DNA of 35,414 nt from DAOTTI01 sp034437795 (GTDB taxonomy: Bacteria > Chloroflexota > UBA11872 > UBA12225). The position numbers were made by a program, and so were the translations under genes. Below are positions 16,331 through 23,379 of the stretch, in pieces. The first letter of the stretch is position 1; every line of letters begins with the position of its first letter. The stretch is taken from the NCBI GenBank assembly GCA_034437795.1, contig DAOTTI010000155.1, positions 1-35,414 on the forward strand, written 5' to 3'. The notes under the pieces were generated by a model. That model worked only from the letters and a program-made list of their open reading frames with translations, was not told the DNA's origin and searched no databases.

Positions 16331-16398
16331 TCCGGCCGAAAGGGGTGAGGTCGTTCTCCGCGTCTCTGCGCCGCCGTGTCCCCGCGTCTGGGCAGGGG
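16331..16398. repeat. GC-rich dispersed repeat (copy 2)
   Basis: This aligns with positions 1-67: CGGCCGAA, an AGGGGTGAGG-type segment, then CCGCGTCTCTGCG and CCCCGCGTC. It lies about 150 bases before the YjbQ-family start. Confidence 0.6.
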
Positions 16399-16556
16399 GC
16401 CAGGGGGTGAGGTCCGCCGCCGCGGCCGATCGGACGTGTTGCGCGCAGCAACACGGAGAGAGCGTGCAACGGCGCAGCGTGCGGAATAATGATCCGTGTT
16501 CGGCGCTGGCGCGCTGCTGCCGCCAGGGAGAATTGGTGAGACGGCATGAAGGCACC

Positions 16557-17045
16557 ATGAAGGCAACGAGTCCGTACGGGACGACGATCCAGGTGCGCAG
16601 CCAGCGCCACCGCGAGCTGGTGGACGTCACCGCGCAGGTGCGGGCCGCCGTGCGGCGCTCCGGCGTTGCCGACGGGCTCTGCTGCATCTACGTGCCCCAC
16701 ACCACGGCCGGGCTGACGATCAATGAGAACGCTGATCCCGACGTGGCGGCCGACCTGCTGCGCTGGGCAGTGGAGGCCCTGGGCGACGAGCGCCGCTTCC
16801 GGCACTGGGAAGGTAATGCCGGCGGGCACATCCTGTCATCGCTCTTCGGCTGCTCCACCACCGTGCCGGTCCGCGGTGGCGACCTGGCCCTGGGCCGCTG
16901 GCAGGCCATCTACCTCGTCGAGGGCGACGGCCCGCGCGAGCGCACGTTGCATGTCACGCTGATACCGGGCGCCGCGCCGCCACGGGACGCCCCTGCCGCG
17001 CCGGCGGCGGGACCGGCGAAAACGCCGATCGAGCCGGAAGCGTGA
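16557..17045 (+). CDS. YjbQ family (UPF0047) protein, secondary thiamine-phosphate synthase-like
   Basis: A 162-residue cytoplasmic protein of the YjbQ/UPF0047 family, some members of which show weak thiamine-phosphate synthase activity; the true role is uncertain. Conserved blocks are VPHTTAGLTINENADPDV (about residues 46-63) and EGNAGGHILSSLFGCS followed by VPVRGGDLALGRWQAIYLVE near 89-125, with the expected conserved histidines. The family normally ends near VTLIPG; here about 24 extra residues rich in Ala and Pro follow. The ATG at 16557 gives the family-typical N-terminus. An ATG 11 bases upstream is out of frame. The next gene overlaps by four bases, showing translational coupling. Confidence 0.92.
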   Translation: MKATSPYGTTIQVRSQRHRELVDVTAQVRAAVRRSGVADGLCCIYVPHTTAGLTINENADPDVAADLLRWAVEALGDERRFRHWEGNAGGHILSSLFGCSTTVPVRGGDLALGRWQAIYLVEGDGPRERTLHVTLIPGAAPPRDAPAAPAAGPAKTPIEPEA

Positions 17046-17674
17046 CCGACCTGGAGAGCGCGGTGCAGCGCGAGGAGCGCACTCCCGCAGGGGCCGCGCT
17101 GTGGGCTTGGTGGGCCGCCGCCACGGCCGCTGGCTGGGGGCTTGCCGGCGCGCTGATCGGCGCCACCATCAGTGAGGTGGGGAGCCCCTGGCAGTACGTC
17201 TTCGTGCCCCTGAGCGCCGCCGGCCAGTGGCTGGTGCTGCGCCGGCGCTTCGCGCGCGCCAGCCTGTGGCTGGTGGCCACGGCCGCGGGCGCGGCGGTGG
17301 CGGGACTGGCCTACGCCGTCCTGCTGGCCCTCCCCGCCGCCATCGCCGGCCCGCCGACCAGCGGGCTGCGGCTGGGCCTGTCCACGCTGGTCGACGGCGT
17401 GGCGCTGGGCGTCGCCCAGTGGCTGGTGCTACGCCGCGCGGTGCGGGGCGCCGGCTGGTGGATCCCCGCCACCATGGCGCCGCTTTGGCTGTTCGGCCTG
17501 CTCGATCTCAGCCGCGGGCTCGAGCCGGCCACCATCCCTGCCGGGCTCACCACCGCCGAACGGGTCCAGCTCAACGGGATCAACGCCGCCATCATCGGCC
17601 TGTTTATGGGCGCCGTGACCGGCGGCGTCCTGATGCAGCTGGTCCGGCAGCCGCCCCAGGGCGGCCACGAATGA
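17042..17674 (+). CDS. Small integral membrane protein with duplicated QWLVLRR motif
   Basis: The 210-residue protein starts with a GTG that overlaps the upstream stop (GTGA). About six membrane segments are visible, near residues 17-40, 48-62, 76-100, 112-126, 138-154 and 180-202. The motif QWLVLRR occurs twice, after segments two and four (GQWLVLRRR and AQWLVLRRA), suggesting an internal duplication of a two-helix unit. I recognise this as a widespread uncharacterised membrane-protein type but know no function. It is coupled to the YjbQ-family gene and is followed after 35 bases by an enolase-superfamily gene, so the three may form an operon. Confidence 0.85.
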   Translation: MTDLESAVQREERTPAGAALWAWWAAATAAGWGLAGALIGATISEVGSPWQYVFVPLSAAGQWLVLRRRFARASLWLVATAAGAAVAGLAYAVLLALPAAIAGPPTSGLRLGLSTLVDGVALGVAQWLVLRRAVRGAGWWIPATMAPLWLFGLLDLSRGLEPATIPAGLTTAERVQLNGINAAIIGLFMGAVTGGVLMQLVRQPPQGGHE

Positions 17675-17709
17675 GCCATCTCTGGATAACTCGAGGAAAG
17701 GAGCGAGCG

Positions 17710-18861
17710 GTGAAGGTCACCGGGATCGAATGCTTCAAATATTGGGTGCAGTGGCGCAACTGGCTGTTCGTCAAGGTCTCCACCGACGAGGGGCTGTACG
17801 GCTGGGGCGAGGCCTCGCTCCACGGCAGTCTGGAGGCGGTGGAGACGGCCATTCATGAGCTGGGCCGTTACCTGATCGGCAAGGACCCTGCCGGCATCGA
17901 GGCGCACTGGTACGGCATGTACCACGCCTGGCGCTGGCGGGGCGGCCCCATCCTGCACACGGCGCTGGCCGGGCTGGAGTGCGCCCTGTGGGACATCGAG
18001 GGCAAGCGCCTCGGCGTGCCGGTCTACCGCCTGCTCGGCGGTCCCCTGCGCACCCGCATCCGCGCCTACGCCTCCCACTGGCTGCACGGGCTGCACACGC
18101 GCTCCGAGCAGCAGATCGTCGACGAGGTCAAGCTGGCGCGGCAGCGTGGCTTTACCGCCTTCAAGTGCACCCCCTTCAGCGTGACCGAGCTGCGCGAGAA
18201 CGAGGCCAGCGGCATCGCGCGGGCGCGCGACCTGATGGCCCTGATCCGCGAGGCGGCCGGTCCCACGACCGAGATCATGATCGAGTGCGCCGAGCACTTC
18301 ACGCCCCGCCAGGCCAGGCTGATGGCCCGCGCCCTGGCCCCGTACCGCCCCTACTGGTTCGAGGAGCCGATCCCCTTCGAGAACCCCAAAGCCATGGCCG
18401 CGCTCCGCGCCGAGCTAGGCGTGCCCCTGGCGACGGGCGAGCGGCTGCTGGACCGCTGGCAGTTCCGTGAGCTGCTGGAACTCCAGGGCGCCGACATTAT
18501 CCAGCCGGACCTGATCCACGCCGCCGGCATCACGGAGGTGCGCAAGATCGCCGCCCTGGCAGACACCTACTACGTGCCCGTGGCGCCGCACAACTCCAGC
18601 GGGCCCATCGCCACACTGATGTCCATCCACCTCTGCGCCTCCATCCCCAACTTCCTGATCCTGGAAGAGATCGAATACGAAAGCGAGCTGCGGAACGCCG
18701 TCTCCACCCACCCCGCGCCGATCGTGGACGGCTATTTCCACCTGCCGACCGAGCCGGGCATCGGCACAGATCTCAAGCTGGAGGTGCTCGAGGCCGGCGG
18801 CGACGAGTACCGCTACCGCCCGCAGCCGGTCAGCAACCGCACCGTGCCGCCCCAGTATTAG
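17710..18861 (+). CDS. Enolase-superfamily (mandelate racemase/galactonate dehydratase-like) enzyme with altered active site
   Basis: A 383-residue sugar-acid dehydratase-like enzyme. The GTG start is fixed by AAAGGAG six bases upstream and gives the family N-terminus (VKVTGIECF). The N-terminal capping domain is followed by the barrel. Metal-site glutamates E218 (FEEP) and E244 (ATGERL) and the catalytic His H294 (APHNSSGP) sit at a constant +9 offset from the E. coli galactonate dehydratase positions I recall (E209, E235, H285). At the equivalents of Asp183 and His185, however, this protein has E192 and A194 (IECAEHF), so the first metal ligand is changed and the acid histidine is absent. 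The substrate is therefore probably not galactonate. It is convergent with a second enolase-superfamily gene. Confidence 0.9.
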   Translation: MKVTGIECFKYWVQWRNWLFVKVSTDEGLYGWGEASLHGSLEAVETAIHELGRYLIGKDPAGIEAHWYGMYHAWRWRGGPILHTALAGLECALWDIEGKRLGVPVYRLLGGPLRTRIRAYASHWLHGLHTRSEQQIVDEVKLARQRGFTAFKCTPFSVTELRENEASGIARARDLMALIREAAGPTTEIMIECAEHFTPRQARLMARALAPYRPYWFEEPIPFENPKAMAALRAELGVPLATGERLLDRWQFRELLELQGADIIQPDLIHAAGITEVRKIAALADTYYVPVAPHNSSGPIATLMSIHLCASIPNFLILEEIEYESELRNAVSTHPAPIVDGYFHLPTEPGIGTDLKLEVLEAGGDEYRYRPQPVSNRTVPPQY

Positions 18862-18954
18862 CCCCCTCAGCCCTCTTTCCGAAAGACCGACAAGACAACC
18901 TGCGTCACAGCCCCCTCACCTCCAGGAAGAGCGCCAGGATGCCGACCCCTCCCT

Positions 18955-18992
18955 CCTCGCTCTTGGCTCTTCGCTCCTCGGCCCTCGCTCCA
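18955..18992. repeat. Short CTCGCT/CTTGGCT-type repeat tract
   Basis: Irregular copies of a seven-to-eight-base pyrimidine-rich unit (CTCGCTC, TTGGCTC, TTCGCTC, CTCGGCC, CTCGCTC) lie in the 136-base gap between the two convergent enolase-superfamily genes. The composition resembles the tract at 2698. Confidence 0.45.
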
Positions 18993-18997
18993 ACTGG

Positions 18998-20125
18998 CTA
19001 CCGCATGCGATACTGCTGCAGCACGTCCGGATTGATCTCCACGCCTAACCCCGGCCCCTGCGGCACAGGCAGGTAGCCGCCCTGGTGGCGCAGTGGTTCT
19101 ACCAGGAGCCTCTCCCGCAGGGGGTTCTCGCTCCGGTCGAACTCCAGCAGCGGCTCGGTGGGCGTGATCGATGGCGCGCCGTCGGGGATGGTGGCCAGGA
19201 AGTGCAGCGAGGCGGCGAAGGCGATGGCCGTGCCCCAGCAGTGCGGGATCAGGCGCACGTGGTTGGCGTCGGCCAGGGTCTGGACCCGCTGCAGGATGGA
19301 GAAGCCGCCGCAGATGATGATGTCCGGCTGGATGATGTCGACGGCGCGCCCCTGGATCATGTCGCGGAACGGATACAGCCCGGCCAGGCTTTCGCCGCCG
19401 GAGACTGGAATGGCCACGGCGCGGCGCACCTCGCGGTAGCCGTCCAGGTTGGACGGCGGCAACGGCTCCTCGTACCAGGCGATGCCGGCGCTCTCGATCG
19501 CCTTGCCCACCTGGATGGCGGTAGCCGCGTCCCAGGCGCAGTTGGCGTCTACCGCCAGCCCCATCTCAGGGCCGATGGCCTCGCGCACGGCATGCACCAG
19601 CTCCACGTCCTTGCGCGGCACGAACCCGATCTTGAGCTTGGCAAGGGAGAAGCCCTCCCGCTTGTAGCCGAGCGCCTCCTCAATCAGGCCCTCGCGCCAG
19701 GCGTCAAACGACTGCCAGCGCTCCAGGCGATAGAGGCCGGTGGCGTAGACCTTGATACGGTCGCGCACCGCACCGCCCAGGAGCCGGTGGATCGGCTGGC
19801 CGGCTGCCTTGCCAGCCAGGTCCAGCAGGGCAATCTCCAACCCGCTGAGCACGCCATAATGGCCGCCCCGCAGCCCGCCCAGGGCGTGCCACAGCGCCCC
19901 CCAGCGCCGGGGATCCTGGCCGATCAGGCGCGGGGCATACTGCCGCTCGATGATCACGGGCGTGGTCGCCGGCGCGCCGGAGGCCTGGCCCCAGCCGGTC
20001 AGCCCTTCGTCCGTCTGGATCTCCACCAGCACGGCGTCGCGTCCGGGGTAGTAGCCCTGGGAGTAGTAGAACTTGTTCGTGATCGGGGCGTGCAGGACGT
20101 GGGGAACGATGGCGGTAATCTTCAT
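18998..20125 (-). CDS. Mandelate racemase/muconate lactonizing family enzyme (acid-sugar dehydratase-like)
   Basis: A 375-residue enolase-superfamily enzyme of the mandelate-racemase subgroup with a complete catalytic set: the K163-x-K165 pair (LAKLKIGF), metal ligands D193 (AVDANCAW), E219 (WYEEPLPP) and E245 (SGGESLAG), and the His-Asp dyad with H295 (IPHCWG) and an aspartate in IIQPDII. Spacing agrees closely with mandelate racemase. Such enzymes abstract the proton next to a carboxylate, most often dehydrating aldonic or aldaric acids; the exact sugar is not readable. The ATG has only a weak purine stretch upstream. Convergent orientation with the other dehydratase-like gene and linkage to an amidohydrolase and oxidoreductases support a sugar-acid pathway. 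Confidence 0.92.
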   Translation of the reverse strand: MKITAIVPHVLHAPITNKFYYSQGYYPGRDAVLVEIQTDEGLTGWGQASGAPATTPVIIERQYAPRLIGQDPRRWGALWHALGGLRGGHYGVLSGLEIALLDLAGKAAGQPIHRLLGGAVRDRIKVYATGLYRLERWQSFDAWREGLIEEALGYKREGFSLAKLKIGFVPRKDVELVHAVREAIGPEMGLAVDANCAWDAATAIQVGKAIESAGIAWYEEPLPPSNLDGYREVRRAVAIPVSGGESLAGLYPFRDMIQGRAVDIIQPDIIICGGFSILQRVQTLADANHVRLIPHCWGTAIAFAASLHFLATIPDGAPSITPTEPLLEFDRSENPLRERLLVEPLRHQGGYLPVPQGPGLGVEINPDVLQQYRMR

Positions 20126-20790
20126 ATCCGCTGGCCTTCAGTGGCGCTCCGTAGGCATGAGAGAAGCTGAAAGCAGGGCAAGCCTACCATGCGGGGATGT
20201 CTGATGTCGTCGCCTGTCTGGCGCCGCGCACAGCCGGTGCGGACACTGTCCCTGTACCGTCCCCACAGAGGTCACCTCTCAGGGGGCCGGCCGCTAAAGC
20301 AGTCCGGCTCTATAGCTAGATACGAGCCAGGCCCGCTCAAGCGGGCTCGACTGCCCCGTCTGCGGTAGCAGTATGGTTGCGCAGCGTCGTACCAGGTCAC
20401 GGTCGACGTTCCCTCTCCCTGCACCTCCATGTCCCCGTGTCTCCGCGTGCCTGTGTCGCCGCGTCGGTGTGGGGCGCGGTGCGAGCGCCGCCTCCGGGAC
20501 CAACAGGCGCCGCCGTGAGGTCACCTGAGTGGGGTCCGTGGTCGGGTGGAAGCTGGGGTATGGCGGTCCAACGACCACAGGATCACCGACGGCATGTGGC
20601 ACGCGATACTCGTGGCGAGTGCAGCCACTCATCACTCGCCGGACCTCCCGATGGGGGCAGTGTTGCCGGCCGAGCGCTTGCTCGCACGCGGCGTAGCGCC
20701 GACAGTGCTAGGACCTTTGAGACCGAGAGCCGATCACCCCGCGTCGGGCGATGCCGGCGGCACACATCATGTACTACGCGTGCCCAATCA
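20126..20790. other. Gene-free region with hairpin and partial repeat
   Basis: The 665 bases upstream of the dehydratase gene contain a perfect 6 bp hairpin with a TCAA loop at 20331-20346 (GCCCGC / GCGGGC). They also hold a weaker third copy of the CCGTGTCTCCGCGTG...CGCCGCGTC repeat (20405-20472). I see no recognisable gene. The region ends at the stop of the broken HTH gene. Confidence 0.5.
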
Positions 20791-21015
20791 TCAGGCGACC
20801 GCCGGTTCGCCCCCCGGTAGGGGCGAGGCTGGCGAAGGCAGTACAGCGTCCTCGACCTGCGTTACCACCGATGCACCCAGCGCATCCTTGGTGTGCTGCG
20901 CACGCTCGACGGTGATCCCGTGGTACTCATTGCGCTCGTCGCGGCAGACGACGGCCTCGCTCACGCCCAGACGGTCGGCTAGCTCCCGCTTGGTGAGCCC
21001 GCCGGCCCGGATCAC
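20791..21015 (-). pseudogene. Truncated XRE-type helix-turn-helix regulator
   Basis: The reverse strand encodes about 74 codons containing a clear HTH of the Xre/Cro type: GLTKRELADRLGVSEAVVC, then RDERNEYHGITVERAQ and DALGASV. This arrangement is familiar from the C-terminal half of small antitoxin-like or phage-like regulators. The frame is preceded immediately by a TGA and has only a GTG with no ribosome site, and the N-terminal part expected for the family is absent. The break coincides with a dispersed palindrome at 21028-21061. I read it as a gene fragment. No toxin gene is beside it. Confidence 0.6.
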
Positions 21016-21027
21016 TCACGAGGTGGA

Positions 21028-21061
21028 GCCCTCACCCTATCCCTCTCCCCAAGGGAGAAGG
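21028..21061. repeat. Dispersed palindrome family A copy (imperfect)
   Basis: GAGCCCTCACCCTATCCCTC followed by TCCCCAAGGGAGAAGG has the same order of parts as the copy at 35288-35321 (GAGCCCTCACCC, spacer, CCCTCTCCC, loop, GGGAGAGGG), with a degenerate right arm. It marks the truncation point of the HTH fragment. Confidence 0.65.
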
Positions 21062-21176
21062 AACTCTCCGCTGGCTGTGAGTTATCGGGGCTAGCGATGC
21101 GCAGCGCGATCAGCAGCCAGCCAACGCGGTGCGGCGCGAGCGGGTGCCTGGCACCGTATCATCCGCCCCGTACGCC

Positions 21177-21995
21177 ATGTCCCCCATCGTTGACAGCCAC
21201 CTGCACGTCTGGTCCGAGGACCGCCAGCAGTACCCGCGCAGCGACACGCCCTACCGCGCCCCCGTGGAACTGCTCCTCGATTATCTAGACGAGGCCGGCG
21301 TCGATCACGCCGTCATCGTCCTGCCGATGTACTACCGTTATGACAACCGCATCCTGGCGGACACGCTGCGCGCGTATCCGCGGCGGTTCGCCGGCGTCGG
21401 CGTCATCGACCCGCGCGGGCCAGATGCCGCCGGCCGGCTGCACCGGCTGGTGCATGAAGACGGCATCCGCGGTGTGCGCCTGCGGGCGACCATCGAGGAG
21501 GATGCCTTCACGCCGGAAGCGACCGACGCGCTCTGGCGCGCCGCGACCGAGCTGCGGGTGCCGGTCTGCCTCCTCGGCCGGCCGCAGCATGTGAGGGCGA
21601 TGCGGGCCATGGTCGAGCGCCATCCAGAAGCCATCACGGTGATCGACCACTTCGCCAACATCCCCGCCGCCGATGGCGTCCAGAGCGAGCCGTTCCGCAC
21701 CTTCCTCAGCCTGGCCGAGTTTCCGAACGTCTACATCAAGCTCTCCGGCCTGCACTACTGGGGCGGCGGCCGCTACCCCTACCCGCTGGCGCGGCCCCTG
21801 ATCCGCGCCGCGCTGGACGCCTTCGGCCCGGCGCGCACGATGTGGGGCTCCGACTGGCCGCACGTGCTCTTTGGCTGCGGGTACATCCGCTGCCTCAACT
21901 TCGTGCGCCGTGAGCTCCCCTGGCTCTCCAAGGACGAGCGCGCGCAGATCCTCGGCGGCACCGCCCTCAAGCTCTGGTCGTTCGATTACCCTTGA
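21177..21995 (+). CDS. Amidohydrolase family 2 (TIM-barrel) hydrolase, lactonase-like
   Basis: A 272-residue metal-dependent hydrolase. The ATG at 21177 gives the family start, MSPIVDSHLHVW, with the metal pair H8 and H10; further ligand candidates are H158 (VIDHFANI) and the catalytic D226 (MWGSDWPH). A GTG 16 codons earlier is possible but adds an untypical leader, and no good ribosome site supports either. Members of this branch hydrolyse sugar lactones or decarboxylate small carboxylates. Beside two sugar-acid dehydratase-like genes a lactonase role fits best, which is inference. The last residues (ILGGTALKLWSFDYP) are normal for the family, so the gene appears intact. Confidence 0.9.
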   Translation: MSPIVDSHLHVWSEDRQQYPRSDTPYRAPVELLLDYLDEAGVDHAVIVLPMYYRYDNRILADTLRAYPRRFAGVGVIDPRGPDAAGRLHRLVHEDGIRGVRLRATIEEDAFTPEATDALWRAATELRVPVCLLGRPQHVRAMRAMVERHPEAITVIDHFANIPAADGVQSEPFRTFLSLAEFPNVYIKLSGLHYWGGGRYPYPLARPLIRAALDAFGPARTMWGSDWPHVLFGCGYIRCLNFVRRELPWLSKDERAQILGGTALKLWSFDYP

Positions 21996-22354
21996 TCACC
22001 CTGCCGGCAGACCCGGCGAGGAACGGCGCATTGTGGCTATGACAGCGAGACCGGCATCACGTGGCAGCTAGCCTGGCCTCTTCACGGCCGGCGCGGAGAC
22101 CCCTCTCCCTGTGGGAGAGGGGGAGGGTGTGGAGCGGGTCGGTGGGCCCGCTTCCAGTCCCCTCTCCCTGTGGGAGAGGGGGAGGGCACCGCCCAAGGAT
22201 CCAGGCTAGACTTGCCGGTGGACGCGGCGAGGAACGGCGCATAATGGTTCGCACCGATCAAGCTGGAAGGAGCTCGCCTACGCCCGCGGCAACCGGCGGC
22301 AGCGGCGAGCGAGCCGCGCCTCACCCAAAGCGAGCGAGAAGGAGCGCATGACGG
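21996..22354. other. Intergenic region with duplicated palindromes and a direct repeat
   Basis: This 359-base gap contains two perfect palindromes 59 bases apart (22100-22122 and 22159-22181) inside an 18-base direct repeat, CGGCGAGGAACGGCGCAT, at 22014-22031 and 22225-22242. A GAAGGAG ribosome site for the epimerase gene closes it. No gene is seen. Confidence 0.7.
22100..22181. repeat. Two tandem copies of dispersed palindrome family A
   Basis: Each copy is CCCCTCTCCC-TGT-GGGAGAGGGG (10 bp perfect stem, 3 nt loop), followed by GAGGG. The copies start at 22100 and 22159 (the first is 22100-22122, the second 22159-22181). The second is followed by GGATCCAGGCTA at 22197, the same sequence that follows the 7241 palindrome. 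Confidence 0.9.
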
Positions 22355-23323
22355 ATGAAAAGGGCCCTGGTCTGTGGCGCCGGTGGGTTCATCGGGAGCC
22401 ACCTCGTCAAAAAGCTGAAGCGCGAAGGCTACTGGGTCCGGGGCGTGGACATCAAGCGGCCGGAGTTTTCGCCGACGGCCGCGGACGACTTCCTGCTCCT
22501 GGACCTGCGCCAGGAGACGAGCTGCCGCGCCGCGCTCTCGCTGCGCGGGGGCCACTTCGATGAGGTCTACAACCTCGCCGCCGACATGGGCGGTATGGGC
22601 TACATCCAGGCTGCGGAGTGCGAGATCATGCGCAACAACGCGCTGATCAATGTCAATATGACCCACGCCGCGGCCCAGGAGGCCATCCCTCGCTACTTCT
22701 TCTCGTCGTCGGTGTGCGTGTACCGCGACATGGCCCCTGGCGAACCGGAGATGCCGGAAGAAGGCGCCTATCCGGCCCTGCCCCACAATGAGTATGGCTG
22801 GGAGAAGCTCTACGCCGAGCGGGTGGCGCTCGCCTACGGGCGCCGCTACGGCATGATCGTGCGCATCGCCCGCTTCCAGAACTGCTACGGCCCGGAGGGT
22901 ACCTGGCGGGGCGGGCGCGAGAAGGCGCCGGCGGCCATCTGCCGCAAGGTGGCCGAAGTCGAGGACGGCGGGACGGTCGAGATCTGGGGCGACGGCACCG
23001 CTGTGCGCTCCTTCATCTACGTCGATGACCTGGTGGACGCCATCTTCCTGCTCATGCACTCGGAGCTGGATGGCCCCACCAACATCGGCAGTCCCGAGTA
23101 CGTCACCATCAACGAGTTGGTCCGGATCGTGTGCGAGGTGGCCGGCAAGCGCGTGCAGGTCCGGCACGTAGACGGGCCCGTCGGCGTGCAAGCCCGCAAC
23201 TTCAGCAACGCGCGCATCTACTCCACCGGATGGCGGCCACGGGTCTCCCTCCGAGAGGGGATCGACCGCACCTATCGCTGGGTCCGCGAACAGGTGCTGG
23301 CGCAATCACTGGTCCCCGCCTGA
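22355..23323 (+). CDS. GDP-mannose 3,5-epimerase-like NAD-dependent epimerase
   Basis: A 322-residue extended short-chain dehydrogenase that closely resembles plant GDP-mannose 3',5'-epimerase, which converts GDP-D-mannose to GDP-L-galactose and GDP-L-gulose. The NAD motif is GAGGFIG (residues 8-14) with D32. The signatures NLAADMGGMGYIQ, SSSVCVYRD, YGWEK and GTWRGGREKAPAA all follow the plant enzyme. The acid/base residues I recall from Arabidopsis (Cys145, Lys217) correspond to C121 and K190, and the Tyr-Lys pair to Y147 and K151, with near-constant offsets. The ATG at 22355 is ten bases after GAAGGAG. A C-terminal YSTGWRPRVSLREGI block completes the family. It is convergent with SBP5. The product could feed surface glycans or an L-galactose pathway. 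Confidence 0.9.
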   Translation: MKRALVCGAGGFIGSHLVKKLKREGYWVRGVDIKRPEFSPTAADDFLLLDLRQETSCRAALSLRGGHFDEVYNLAADMGGMGYIQAAECEIMRNNALINVNMTHAAAQEAIPRYFFSSSVCVYRDMAPGEPEMPEEGAYPALPHNEYGWEKLYAERVALAYGRRYGMIVRIARFQNCYGPEGTWRGGREKAPAAICRKVAEVEDGGTVEIWGDGTAVRSFIYVDDLVDAIFLLMHSELDGPTNIGSPEYVTINELVRIVCEVAGKRVQVRHVDGPVGVQARNFSNARIYSTGWRPRVSLREGIDRTYRWVREQVLAQSLVPA

Positions 23324-23361
23324 TCGCGCCAGCAGGCGGCAGGCGATGCCAGGCGTGCCTC

Positions 23362-23379
23362 AGCCCGGCTTCGCCGGCT
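23362..23379. terminator. Possible terminator hairpin between convergent genes
   Basis: AGCC(C)GGC-TTC-GCCGGCT forms a seven-pair stem with one bulged C and a three-base loop. It lies between the epimerase stop and the SBP5 stop codon, which begins at the next base. There is no T-run on either side, so intrinsic termination is only suggested by position and structure. Confidence 0.35.

Larger units (their letters stand above)
15415..16556. other. Repeat-rich, gene-free region upstream of rsgA and the YjbQ gene
   Basis: About 1.14 kb lies between the divergent rsgA and YjbQ-family genes. It contains an inverted-repeat-bounded element (15907-16051), a local 23-base duplication (16127 and 16233), a 12 bp perfect hairpin (16203-16228), and a copy of the repeat at the window start (16331-16398). 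I see no protein with family character on either strand. Promoters for both flanking genes should lie at its edges but are not recognisable by eye. Confidence 0.6.

Noticed and set aside
20331..20346. tRNA or riboswitch around the hairpin upstream of the dehydratase gene
   Set aside because: Only one short stem is visible; no cloverleaf, no T-loop consensus and no known aptamer motif could be built from the surrounding bases.
20791..21015. Toxin-antitoxin system at the HTH fragment
   Set aside because: No RelE/HigB-like or other toxin frame lies on either side, and the HTH protein itself is truncated.
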